Shown here in pieces: positions 6,890-13,425 of a DNA stretch of 17,506 bases (position 1 is the first letter of the stretch; each line of letters opens with the position of its first letter). The notes under the pieces were generated by a model that saw only the letters and a program-made list of their open reading frames with translations, did no database searches and had not been told where the DNA came from. A program made the translations under genes and the position numbers. Location of the stretch: assembly GCA_964625745.1 (NCBI GenBank), contig CAZVCJ010000082.1, forward strand, positions 1 to 17,506. The letters run 5' to 3'. The stretch is from CAZVCJ01 sp964625745. GTDB lineage: Bacteria > Chloroflexota > Anaerolineae > VGOG01.

Positions 6890-8197
6890 CTACTGAGCCT
6901 GAACGATGCCAGCAATTTTCTGCCCCAGGTGTACGCTGTAGTTCATGCCCCGGTCCTCGGGGTAGATCTGAGAGGTGTTGGCCAGGTACAATCCCTGGAT
7001 AGGGGTTTGATGATCGGGCACTTGTTGGGAGTAGTGGCAGGTGATGATGGGCTGCCCCGCGTCGTCGCGGAAAAGCCAGCTCCCCTCCACCCAATCCAGG
7101 TCGAATTCGGGATTGATGCGCTGCACGTGAGGCAGATACTCTTGCAGGAGCTCGTCCTCAGAAAGGGAGAAAAGCGGGCTGCCCAGAGACAAGTAGTTGG
7201 AGAGGTACAAAACGTGCTTGCCATTGTAAGCCTCGGGCGGCATGTAGTTGGTGTGCTCAATGGCGGCGACGAAGGGGATGCTGGGATCGCTGATGTTCAT
7301 CCAATAGATGTGGCTGAGCGGTCGCCTCATTTTCAGCACCAGGCAGAGCGCGCTCTGGTAGTTGACATGCCTCAGTTTTTTGATGTAGTCGGAGGGCAGT
7401 TCCGGCACTATCTCGGTGAAGGCGAAGGAGGGGGCGGTGGCTATTATGAGATCGAAGTTTCGAGTTGTGAAACGTGAAGCGTGAAACGTGAGGCCGGTGG
7501 CTTTGCCATCTTCCACGACAACTTGCTCGACGGACGCGTTGGTGTGGACCTCACCACCCAGTTCTTTAATCCGCTTCTCTAGCTCGACGATCAGGGCCTG
7601 GAAGCTGCCTTCCATGTAGCCCAGCTTCTCCTTTTGCATCCCCTTGGGGCGGGAGCCGAAGCGGAGGTGCATCTTCCCCCAGAACCAGGTCATGGATACC
7701 TCGTCGTAGCTGTCGCCGAACTTGCTCCGCAACAGCGGCTCCCAGATGGCGTTGTAGACGCTTTTCCCCGCGTATTTCTCAAGCCACTCTTTGGCAGTGA
7801 TGCCCTCGTACTTTCGCCAGTTGGTCTGGCGCTGAAGGTAGACGGAGACGAGGCCGGCCCACAGGCGGTTGGACAGGCTCAGGGGGGTGAACCGCAGCAG
7901 GTCCAGGGGGGTGACGAAGTCGTAGACCTGGCCGCCGTGAAAGAGGCCCACCTGGGAATCAATCCAGCGCATCCTGGGCGAGAGGCCCAGCTCGTTGATA
8001 AGGTGGAGGATGTGGCGATCGCTGGTGAAAAGATGGTGATAGAACTTCTCCAGGCGAGTCCCCTCGATGGGGAAAGTGCTGGCCTGCCCGCCCAGTTCCG
8101 CCTCTTTCTCGAAGACAGCCACACTGTGTCCCTTTTTGGCCAACTCATAGGCCGCCGTCAGTCCGGCGACCCCTCCGCCGATGATACCTATTCTCAT
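6890..8197 (-). CDS. FAD-dependent amine-oxidase/phytoene-desaturase-like oxidoreductase
   Basis: The 435-residue flavoprotein has an N-terminal Rossmann fold with GGGVAGL (G7-G12) and E30 at the end of strand 2 (FEKEAELGG), the usual FAD-ribose contact. The rest resembles the NAD(P)-binding-like/amine oxidase superfamily that includes protoporphyrinogen oxidase, carotenoid desaturases and UDP-galactopyranose mutase relatives. The C-terminus has the expected flavin-binding loop (GLYLANTSQIYPEDRGMNYS). Its substrate cannot be read from the sequence. The ATG overlaps the TGA of the upstream membrane protein in ATGA, with GAGGGGG just before it, so translation is probably coupled. A heptamer tract (7462-7489) is translated in frame near residues 236-246. 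A role in lipid, quinone or sugar chemistry next to a YbhN-like protein is inference. Confidence 0.8.
   Translation of the reverse strand: MRIGIIGGGVAGLTAAYELAKKGHSVAVFEKEAELGGQASTFPIEGTRLEKFYHHLFTSDRHILHLINELGLSPRMRWIDSQVGLFHGGQVYDFVTPLDLLRFTPLSLSNRLWAGLVSVYLQRQTNWRKYEGITAKEWLEKYAGKSVYNAIWEPLLRSKFGDSYDEVSMTWFWGKMHLRFGSRPKGMQKEKLGYMEGSFQALIVELEKRIKELGGEVHTNASVEQVVVEDGKATGLTFHASRFTTRNFDLIIATAPSFAFTEIVPELPSDYIKKLRHVNYQSALCLVLKMRRPLSHIYWMNISDPSIPFVAAIEHTNYMPPEAYNGKHVLYLSNYLSLGSPLFSLSEDELLQEYLPHVQRINPEFDLDWVEGSWLFRDDAGQPIITCHYSQQVPDHQTPIQGLYLANTSQIYPEDRGMNYSVHLGQKIAGIVQAQ
7462..7489. repeat. Heptamer tract (GAAACGT-type x4) inside the FAD oxidoreductase gene
   Basis: In plus-strand orientation: GAGTTGT, GAAACGT, GAAGCGT, GAAACGT. 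On the coding strand it gives a His/Ser/Arg/Phe/Thr-rich loop (TFHASRFTTRNF) between two strands. Confidence 0.7.
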
Positions 8198-9195
8198 TGA
8201 TCCCCCTCAGTCTTCACTTTCGCCGCCACTCCAAACTCCGCCCACGAGACGCTCTCTCGCCACATGTAGGTTGCCCCCAGCGCGGTGATGGGAAACCACA
8301 GCGCGGCGTGCAGGATCAGGGTGTAAGCCGTGGCCACCTCATAGTTTACGCCATAGGCGGCCAGGACAGCGATGCCAGGAGCGTCGAAGGTGCCGACGTA
8401 ACCTGGGCTGGAGGGAATGGTGGTGGCCAGATTCACCACGCCGTTCATCAGCATCAGCACGTAGAAAGGCACGCTGAAATCGAAAGCGTGCATCACGAAC
8501 CAGTACTTGACCGTCTCCGCCAGCCAGATCACCAACGAGGTGACGAAGATCATCAACACGTCCCTGCCGCTGCGCAGTGAATGCAGCCCCTCCACGAAGC
8601 GCTCCAGCAGCCCACGGGCCGGCTCCCGAAATCGTACCGGCAACAGGCGCTCGATGAGCCAGTTATAGACCGCTTGCGAGCGCTGGGGCGAGGCGGCCAT
8701 GACGAAGAAAACAGCCAGGGCGCCGAAGAAAAACAAGCTGGCGAGGACGACCACCTGTTTGAGCCACGGCTGCATGGGAACGAAGGGCAGGGAGAAGAAA
8801 ACGAACAGGAGCATGACCACCCCGTCGAAAATCCGCTCCACCACGATGGTGGCCAGGGAGGCGCTGATGCTCACCCCTTCCTTCTTTTTGAGAACGTAGG
8901 CCCGGATGACCTCGCCAGCGCGGGCGGGATAGACGTTGTTGCCCATGTAGCCGATGCAGACCACCGGGAAGAGGCGAGGCAGGGACACGGGCATCATGGG
9001 GCGCAGCAGGTAATGCCAGCGCCAGGTGCGCGCCCAAACGGCGAAGAAGTAAACGGCCACGCCAGGGACGATCCACCAATACCTGGCCGTCCTCAAGGCC
9101 ACCCAGACCTGGTCCAACTGCAAGCGCCTCAGGACGATGTAGAGACAGATAGCGCTGATGATCAAGCCAAGCCAGAGTTGCCATCTTTTGAGCAT
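8194..9195 (-). CDS. YbhN / LPG-synthase transmembrane-type (UPF0104) membrane protein
   Basis: The 333-residue polytopic protein starts MLKRWQLWLGLIISAICLYI and has about eight hydrophobic segments. It resembles the lysylphosphatidylglycerol synthase transmembrane family, which includes YbhN and AglD-type proteins. Family signatures include the conserved GYMGNNVYPARAGEVIRAY segment near 85-103 and the late P-S-SPGYVGTFD-like loop near 265-280. Members are thought to act in lipid or lipid-linked-sugar transfer or flipping; the substrate here is unknown. The frame stays open 9 codons further upstream, but the ATG at 9195 has GGAGG 4 bases before it and the -10 at 9213-9218 would lie inside the longer frame, so 9195 is preferred. 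The TGA overlaps the ATG of the FAD oxidoreductase by ATGA, forming a two-gene unit. Confidence 0.85.
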   Translation of the reverse strand: MLKRWQLWLGLIISAICLYIVLRRLQLDQVWVALRTARYWWIVPGVAVYFFAVWARTWRWHYLLRPMMPVSLPRLFPVVCIGYMGNNVYPARAGEVIRAYVLKKKEGVSISASLATIVVERIFDGVVMLLFVFFSLPFVPMQPWLKQVVVLASLFFFGALAVFFVMAASPQRSQAVYNWLIERLLPVRFREPARGLLERFVEGLHSLRSGRDVLMIFVTSLVIWLAETVKYWFVMHAFDFSVPFYVLMLMNGVVNLATTIPSSPGYVGTFDAPGIAVLAAYGVNYEVATAYTLILHAALWFPITALGATYMWRESVSWAEFGVAAKVKTEGDQ

Positions 9196-9212
9196 AGTTC
9201 CTCCGCGGGCTA

Positions 9213-9241
9213 ATTGTACCACATCATGGGAAAAGAAACAA
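9213..9241 (-). promoter_or_regulatory. Promoter of the YbhN-like/oxidoreductase operon
   Basis: On the minus strand there is an extended -10, TGGTACAAT (hexamer at plus-strand 9213-9218), with TTGTTT 17 bp upstream. The 13-mer ATGTGGTACAATT here also occurs exactly at the abrB-type promoter (11231-11243). Confidence 0.55.
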
Positions 9242-9270
9242 AAAAGGGGTATCGGCTTGCCCGATACCCC
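9239..9270 (-). terminator. Intrinsic terminator of the SWIM gene
   Basis: GGGGTATCGG (9246-9255) pairs perfectly with 9261-9270 around a 5-base loop. On the minus strand it is followed by a TTTTTG tract (9245-9240). It separates the SWIM gene from the YbhN-like operon promoter. Confidence 0.85.
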
Positions 9271-9293
9271 ACATGATCAGCTTAGGGCCGCGT

Positions 9294-9310
9294 CCTGAGC
9301 TTGTCGAAGG
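9294..9310. repeat. Dispersed CCTGAGCTTGTCGAAGG element
   Basis: This semi-palindromic 17-mer lies just downstream of the SWIM gene stop. Related cores occur at 1136-1153, 6834-6857 and 13259-13270. From memory, CCTTCGACAAGCTCAGG-like words are abundant in several environmental bacterial genomes. Confidence 0.5.
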
Positions 9311-9315
9311 GCCGT

Positions 9316-9564
9316 TTACGCTGCGGCCTCTTCCTCCGGTGGAAGCATCACCCCCAGGATCCTCTCCAGAGCCATGGTGTGGCTGCACACCCCTCGCTTG
9401 GCAAAGAAGTTGCAGCCGCAACTCCATTGCCCCTGGTCGTAAGTGATCTTATACGTGTCGTGGTTTCCCTTGAAGGTGACCTGGAACTCGTTGAAAGTGA
9501 TCCTCTCGAGCTCCTGGGCGTAGCGCTTGGCCTTTTGGATCTTGCCGATCATACCTGAATCCAT
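9316..9564 (-). CDS. SWIM-type zinc-finger mini-protein
   Basis: The 82-residue protein consists of little more than a SWIM domain: a beta-rich lead (TFKGNHDTYKITYDQGQ) and then the zinc ligands C49-x-C51-x8-C60-x-H62 (WSCGC...GVCSH), with an acidic tail. SWIM fingers bind DNA or proteins and usually occur inside larger proteins such as SNF2 helicases or transposases. Here the domain stands alone. AGGAGG lies 6-7 bases before the ATG at 9564. It has its own terminator (9246-9270). The 207-bp space upstream (9565-9771) contains no gene that I recognise; several AT-rich -10-like words occur there but none with a clear -35. Its role is unknown; a small nucleic-acid-binding regulator is a guess. 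Confidence 0.8.
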   Translation of the reverse strand: MDSGMIGKIQKAKRYAQELERITFNEFQVTFKGNHDTYKITYDQGQWSCGCNFFAKRGVCSHTMALERILGVMLPPEEEAAA

Positions 9565-9771
9565 TTTTGCCTCCTTTGGCGATTAGAATAGGTAGCGGAC
9601 AGCTTAGCGAATAAACAACAAAACACCAAGGCAGAATCAAACCTCAGTGTTTTGGGGCGCAGTATTTACCGATTTGTAAAGCGGATACAATCATGGCTGC
9701 ATCTCTCCAATGATCCATCTCAAACCGTGGGAATAGTATACTTCTTTTGCACCCTTTTGTCAAACAGAAGT

Positions 9772-10833
9772 CTACAGTTCAGCCAGGCGCTCTTTGAGGT
9801 AGTCAATGACTTTCACCGGTGAGGGATCAACTTCGTAGAGCATGGCCAGGTAAAAACTGACATAATCGCCGAAATGAATAGTGGATAGCATCTGGGCCAG
9901 AGGGCTTGTGCCACGGGCCTGGATGGTCTCGTAGGCAATCCCGCGCCTGGTTAAGATCTCCTGAGTTACCTGGAACCGTGCTTTGTTGCGCGGGTGGTCC
10001 AGGGAGGGGATAAGCATCACCACCAGGATTCTCTCCGCCAGCTCCTCCGGGAACCGATAACCGACCACGGCGTTGTGATTAAGCTCCGGCAGTGGCTCGA
10101 AGAAGCTCCAGGCTTTAGTGTTCTCGTTGAGTTGGGTCTTCCAGCGATGAGCTACTTCGGCCAGGTACCCCGATCCATAAATCACGGGCAGATGCCCGTA
10201 AAGCTGCTTTGCCAGTTGCTTGGCGGGGTTCCTGGTTACGGGGACAGCCGCGCCTATCTTTTCTTGCAGGGCCTCCATCACGGTGATGGCCTCTTCGAGG
10301 TCGTCCGACTTGTCGCCGATAAAGCCCAGCTTTTGCACGACGCCGATCAAAGAAACGAGGGAGTATCCCAAAGCTGCGCGGGGCTGAGATTGGTAGCGGA
10401 AGGTCAACAGAGGCACTCCCAGTCCTCGTGCCCGCTGGTCCAACTGGCCACCGGTGGTGATGGCCAGGAGGGCTGCGCCTCTGTTGCTGACCTCGTCGAA
10501 AGCCGTTAGCGTTTCCTCAGTGTTGCCGGAGTAGCTGCAAGCGATGACCAGGCTATCGGCGTTGACGAAGGCTGGCACGGTGTAATCGCGATTGATCGCG
10601 ATGGGCACAGCGCACTCACCCTCGGCCAGGGTGCGCAGCAAATCCCCGCCGATGGCCGAGCCACCCATGCCCAGCACCACGATCTTGTTGACCTGGCGAT
10701 ACTCGGCGGGAAGCTCCAGGCTTTGCACATTTTCCCAGGCATCGCGGCACTGCTGGGGCAGCTCGGCGATGCGGCCCAGCATATCATCGGGGTCTGTCTT
10801 GTGGAAAAGAGTCCAGTTATCGAGGTCAATCAC
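9772..10833 (-). CDS. Bifunctional phosphoglucose/phosphomannose isomerase (SIS family)
   Basis: The 353-residue protein has two SIS domains. The first carries GMGGSAIGGD (55-64) and SYSGNTEET (100-108), the sugar-phosphate loops. The second has QLNENTKAW and LPELNHNAVVG, which hold the catalytic Glu and His of the archaeal-type PGI/PMI enzymes. It would interconvert glucose-6-P or mannose-6-P with fructose-6-P, feeding glycolysis and sugar-nucleotide synthesis. The open frame extends 21 codons further upstream, but that stretch is arginine-rich and overlaps the upstream gene. The GTG at 10833 is preferred because it has GGAGGAGGG about 5 bases before it, overlaps the upstream stop as GTGA, and gives the family-typical start VIDLDN. 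Translational coupling to the AbrB-type gene is likely. Confidence 0.87.
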   Translation of the reverse strand: MIDLDNWTLFHKTDPDDMLGRIAELPQQCRDAWENVQSLELPAEYRQVNKIVVLGMGGSAIGGDLLRTLAEGECAVPIAINRDYTVPAFVNADSLVIACSYSGNTEETLTAFDEVSNRGAALLAITTGGQLDQRARGLGVPLLTFRYQSQPRAALGYSLVSLIGVVQKLGFIGDKSDDLEEAITVMEALQEKIGAAVPVTRNPAKQLAKQLYGHLPVIYGSGYLAEVAHRWKTQLNENTKAWSFFEPLPELNHNAVVGYRFPEELAERILVVMLIPSLDHPRNKARFQVTQEILTRRGIAYETIQARGTSPLAQMLSTIHFGDYVSFYLAMLYEVDPSPVKVIDYLKERLAEL

Positions 10834-11180
10834 CTTCGCCCTCCTCCGTCGAATGTTTTGCGAGAAACTCCGCTGGCGCGAGGCACTCGAAAGCATCTAT
10901 GCAACCAATCTTCCGTTGTCTCGCGCTTTATCTCGTTCACTAGCCGATCAATCTTGTTGGGGGTGTCGTATCCCTTTTCACGCAACAGTTGGCCGAATCG
11001 AGCGAAAATGTCGAAGGCATTGAGATCCTTGTCCTCTCGATAGAGGATGACCAAGCCTGCCAAGCTGGATATGCCTAATTGCACTCCACCCGTCAGGCCT
11101 ACCTGATCGCGTATTTCTTTGGGAATGGATATCCTCCCTTTAGAATCAAGTAGAACAGCCCTCTCGCCGATCGCTGCCAT
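10830..11180 (-). CDS. AbrB/MazE-type swapped-hairpin DNA-binding protein
   Basis: The 116-residue protein starts MAAIGERAVLLDSKGRISIP. The segment DSKGRISIPKEIRDQVGL is the hallmark of SpoVT/AbrB domains (transition-state regulators, MraZ-like proteins and MazE-type antitoxins). The remaining 65 residues form a charged helical tail (NEIKRETTEDWLHRCF) of the type found in antitoxins, but no toxin gene is adjacent. The gene after it is instead a sugar-phosphate isomerase, overlapped by GTGA. The ATG at 11180 is chosen because GGAGG is 8 bases upstream and the -10 at 11232-11237 lies inside the longer open frame. It could autoregulate this two-gene operon; no operator was identified. Confidence 0.75.
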   Translation of the reverse strand: MAAIGERAVLLDSKGRISIPKEIRDQVGLTGGVQLGISSLAGLVILYREDKDLNAFDIFARFGQLLREKGYDTPNKIDRLVNEIKRETTEDWLHRCFRVPRASGVSRKTFDGGGRR

Positions 11181-11231
11181 GGCATATACCTCCGCCGAGA
11201 AAATAAGGGGTTCTGGTTTCATGCTGTATAA

Positions 11232-11242
11232 ATTGTACCACA
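11232..11242 (-). promoter_or_regulatory. Extended -10 promoter for the AbrB-type/isomerase operon
   Basis: Minus strand TGTGGTACAAT has a TGn extension and its -10 hexamer at 11232-11237. No good -35 is visible. The leader to the ATG at 11180 is about 45 bases. Confidence 0.5.
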
Positions 11243-11261
11243 TTCGGCACAAAAATGAAAG

Positions 11262-12083
11262 TCAGTGTTCCCTCAACGCCGCCTTGTAAACCTCGCGCTT
11301 GGGCCAGCCCGCCAACTCAGACACCGCTTTGACTGCCTCTTTCCTCCCCACGCCCTCCTCCAGCAACTCGGCTAGCGCCTCCATAACTCGTTCCTCATCC
11401 CACGTTACTCGTTCCTCCCCTGCCCCCTCAATGACCAGGGTGAACTCACCTCTGGGAGGATCCTCCTCGAAATGGGCCAGGGCCTGGCTGAGGCGCCCTC
11501 GCCAAACCTCTTCGTGCAGCTTGGTCAGTTCGCGAGCCAGCGCGATGCGTCGGTCGCCCAGCACGTCTCTCAGGTCGGACAGGCTCGCACGCAGCCTGTG
11601 GGGCGCTTCGAAGGCCACCAGGGTGTGTCTCTCCCTGGTCAGCGTAGCCAGGAGCTGGCGTCGCTGCTTCTGGCGGCGGGGCAAGAAACCCAGGTACAGG
11701 AAACTATCGATGGGCAGTCCTGAGACCACCAAAGCGGTGATCAGTGCCGAAGGGCCGGGCACCGGCACCACGGGGATGCCCTGCGCGATGGCCGCCTGAA
11801 TGAGCTCGTAACCTGGATCGGAGAGGCCGGGCATGCCCGCCTCAGAGACCAGGGCCATGTCCTTGTGCTGCAGGGTGCCGAGAAGCTCGTCCAGCCTGGT
11901 CAGCTTGTTGTGCTCATAGTAGCTGGTGAGAGGCGTCTCGATTCCGTAGCGAGTCAATAGCTTGCGGGTTTGGCGGGTGTCCTCGGCGGCGATGAGGTCC
12001 ACTTCGCCCAGGATGCGCAACGCTCGCAGGGATACGTCCTCCAGGTTGCCGATAGGCGTTCCAACTACGTACAGGGTACCCAC
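11262..12083 (-). CDS. rsmI: 16S rRNA 2'-O-ribose C1402 methyltransferase RsmI
   Basis: The 273-residue SAM-dependent methyltransferase of the tetrapyrrole-methylase fold starts VGTLYVVGTPIGNLEDVSLR, the classic RsmI N-terminus. It continues with AAEDTR, LVSEAGMPGLSDPG (SAM pocket), VPVPGPSALITAL and the APHRL motif, ending in the small C-terminal helical domain (GVGRKEAVKAVSELAG). It methylates the 2'-OH of C1402 in 16S rRNA. The open frame runs another 156 codons upstream, antisense to trmO, which is not plausible coding. GTG at 12083 has GAGGGAAGGA upstream and a roughly 30-base leader from the promoter at 12121-12149; ATG at 12107 would leave almost no leader. A degenerate heptamer tract is translated in frame at 11382-11416. 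Confidence 0.93.
   Translation of the reverse strand: MGTLYVVGTPIGNLEDVSLRALRILGEVDLIAAEDTRQTRKLLTRYGIETPLTSYYEHNKLTRLDELLGTLQHKDMALVSEAGMPGLSDPGYELIQAAIAQGIPVVPVPGPSALITALVVSGLPIDSFLYLGFLPRRQKQRRQLLATLTRERHTLVAFEAPHRLRASLSDLRDVLGDRRIALARELTKLHEEVWRGRLSQALAHFEEDPPRGEFTLVIEGAGEERVTWDEERVMEALAELLEEGVGRKEAVKAVSELAGWPKREVYKAALREH
11382..11416. repeat. Degenerate heptamer tract inside rsmI
   Basis: On the coding (minus) strand the units read GGAACGA, GTAACGT, GGGATGA, GGAACGA, GTTATGG. They encode EERVTWDEERV between the last strand of the methylase domain and the C-terminal helices. Confidence 0.5.
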
Positions 12084-12120
12084 TGATCCTTCCCTCAAAA
12101 CATTCATGTGGCTTGCTACT

Positions 12121-12149
12121 ATTATACAGGATTGGCCGTTTTTAGTCCA
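12121..12149 (-). promoter_or_regulatory. rsmI promoter
   Basis: On the minus strand TGGACT (-35) and TATAAT (-10, plus-strand 12121-12126) are separated by 17 bp. It supports the GTG start at 12083. Confidence 0.6.
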
Positions 12150-12158
12150 GGTGCAAGT

Positions 12159-12187
12159 TTGCCATCTGCAAGGGCTGGTGTTATAAT
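12159..12187 (+). promoter_or_regulatory. trmO promoter
   Basis: TTGCCA at 12159-12164 and TATAAT at 12182-12187 are separated by 17 bp. The -10 overlaps the in-frame ATG at 12186, so translation must start downstream, at 12219. Confidence 0.75.
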
Positions 12188-12218
12188 GGTCGGCACTTTG
12201 GGAAAGGAACCCGGGCAA

Positions 12219-12710
12219 ATGGAAGAGAATACCCAACAGGGTAGCATCAACTTCGCGCCAATTGGGCAAGTGATCAACGACATCGAATACCCAAGCCACG
12301 TCAAGTGGGAAAACATCACTTCTAAGGTAGTTATCGCTCCCCAGTTGGTGGAGGCCCTGGATGGAATAGACGGCTTCTCCCACATCCTGATCATCTTCTA
12401 CTTGCACGAGGTGGGAGAAGGCCGGCGCTCCCGGCTGAAAGTTCACCCTCAGGGCAGGAAGGAACTGCCGTTGACGGGAGTGTTCGCTACCCGGAGTCCC
12501 GTCCGTCCCAACCCCATCGGGGTCACGGTGGTGAAGCTGCTGGAACGTCAAAAGAACGTCCTGAAAGTGCTGGGGCTGGATGCCTACGATGGCACTCCCG
12601 TGCTGGACATCAAGCCTTACCTCAGACGGGATGACTTGCTCAAAGAAGCCACCATGCCAGATTGGTTGCTCCGACTATGGGAGCTTCAGGATGGTAGCGC
12701 ATCGGCCTGA
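12219..12710 (+). CDS. trmO: tRNA (adenine(37)-N6)-methyltransferase TrmO (YaeB/UPF0066 family)
   Basis: The 163-residue protein consists of the TrmO catalytic beta-barrel: PIGQVIND near 14-21, DGFSHILIIFYLH at 51-63, then the signature GVFATRSPVRPNPIGV (87-102) and DGTPVLDIKPY (124-134). TrmO uses SAM to methylate N6 of the threonylcarbamoyl-A37 in certain tRNAs. The C-terminal extension of the E. coli enzyme is absent, as in shorter archaeal and bacterial forms. The frame is open much further upstream, but the promoter -10 at 12182-12187 excludes earlier starts; the ATG at 12219 has AAAGGA 10 bases before it. It is transcribed divergently from rsmI. Confidence 0.9.
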   Translation: MEENTQQGSINFAPIGQVINDIEYPSHVKWENITSKVVIAPQLVEALDGIDGFSHILIIFYLHEVGEGRRSRLKVHPQGRKELPLTGVFATRSPVRPNPIGVTVVKLLERQKNVLKVLGLDAYDGTPVLDIKPYLRRDDLLKEATMPDWLLRLWELQDGSASA

Positions 12711-12774
12711 AAGAGCCGATGCTGGGGCAAAGAACGACCAGCACCGTCTGTTTTACGGCGGTGCGGCCGCCATT

Positions 12775-12803
12775 TTGCCAGAGCCACTGAAACCTGGTAT
12801 AAT
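12775..12803 (+). promoter_or_regulatory. Promoter of the GNAT gene
   Basis: TTGCCA at 12775-12780 and TATAAT at 12798-12803 are separated by 17 bp, with a TGG extension before the -10. The leader is about 25 bases and contains the Shine-Dalgarno sequence. Confidence 0.8.
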
Positions 12804-12832
12804 ACTCACACCAGAGAAGAGGAGGCGGTAGA

Positions 12833-13246
12833 ATGCGAATCAGAGACTTTGTGCCCAGCGATGCTCACCAACTGGTGGAGATTTTGAAAGCCAACCAGCA
12901 GTATGGGCATCCCGAGATTGACGGCCCTGAGGCCATGCTGAGGGTACACCAGTGCCAGGCCGCCGAGTTCCTGGTAGCCGAGGAGGACTACAGGGTGGTG
13001 GGGCTCATCCGGGGGGTCTACGATGGCTCCAGAGCTATCATTCACATTGCCTCGGTGCACCCCGGCTACCAGCGGCGCGGCATCGGCAAGGCCCTGGTGC
13101 GGGAGATAGCCGAAAGGTTCAAGCAGCGTGGAGCCTCCTCTTTGGCCGTGACCGTGCCCGGCGAGCTAGGCTTCTGGAAGAAAGTCGGCTTTCGGCAGAC
13201 CACTCGCATCATGTTCGCCTATCCCATTGACGATGCCCTCGGTTGA
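12833..13246 (+). CDS. GNAT-family N-acetyltransferase
   Basis: The 137-residue single-domain acetyltransferase starts MRIRDFVPSDAHQLVEIL. The family's beta strands are followed by the acetyl-CoA pyrophosphate loop HPGYQRRGIGKAL (Q80-R-R-G-I-G85) and a C-terminal GFWKKVGFRQT strand-helix typical of GNATs. The substrate is unknown. AGGAGG is 7 bases before the ATG, and the promoter at 12775-12803 is strong. The gene is followed by the inverted repeat at 13255-13317 and the hairpin at 13341-13376, so it is probably monocistronic. Confidence 0.88.
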   Translation: MRIRDFVPSDAHQLVEILKANQQYGHPEIDGPEAMLRVHQCQAAEFLVAEEDYRVVGLIRGVYDGSRAIIHIASVHPGYQRRGIGKALVREIAERFKQRGASSLAVTVPGELGFWKKVGFRQTTRIMFAYPIDDALG

Positions 13247-13254
13247 TCCGACTG

Positions 13255-13317
13255 CTAGGAGCTTGTCGGAGAAGACTTCGGAAGTCTGGGAGCACGCCCT
13301 CTCCGACAGGCTGCTAG
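13255..13317. repeat. Large imperfect inverted repeat downstream of the GNAT gene
   Basis: 18-base arms at 13255-13272 and 13300-13317 pair with two mismatches (perfect part TGTCGGAGA/TCTCCGACA, ending CTAG on both sides). The interior contains a second small hairpin, AGACTT-CGG-AAGTCT. A U-tract is lacking. The core GAGCTTGTCG is shared with the element at 9294-9310. It could be an IS-end-derived MITE or an RNA structure. Confidence 0.65.
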
Positions 13318-13340
13318 AGCGCGGATCCTGGTAAATAAAG

Positions 13341-13376
13341 AAGAGCCTCGCCCTGCTTGTTGAGGGTGAGGCTCTT
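13341..13376 (+). terminator. Hairpin upstream of the toxin-antitoxin pair
   Basis: AAGAGCCTCGCCCT (13341-13354) pairs with 13363-13376 over 14 bp with one G-U, loop GCTTGTTG. The T-run is short (TTT), so it may only be a weak terminator. Its last base is the first base of the -35 box of the next promoter. It is nearly identical to the hairpin at 14316-14351. Confidence 0.6.
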
Positions 13377-13404
13377 TGACAGTCACTCCATTTTACTGTA
13401 TAAT
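13376..13404 (+). promoter_or_regulatory. Consensus promoter of the toxin-antitoxin operon
   Basis: TTGACA at 13376-13381 and TATAAT at 13399-13404 are separated by 17 bp, both hexamers perfect. The leader to the ATG at 13426 is about 15 bases and contains GGAGG. Confidence 0.85.
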
Positions 13405-13425
13405 TGGAGCAACTGGAGGTGGATC

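Noticed and set aside
12084..12551. 156-codon N-terminal extension of rsmI antisense to trmO
   Set aside because: The extension has no family similarity and runs through the rsmI promoter and the opposite coding strand of trmO; GTG at 12083 fits the family start.
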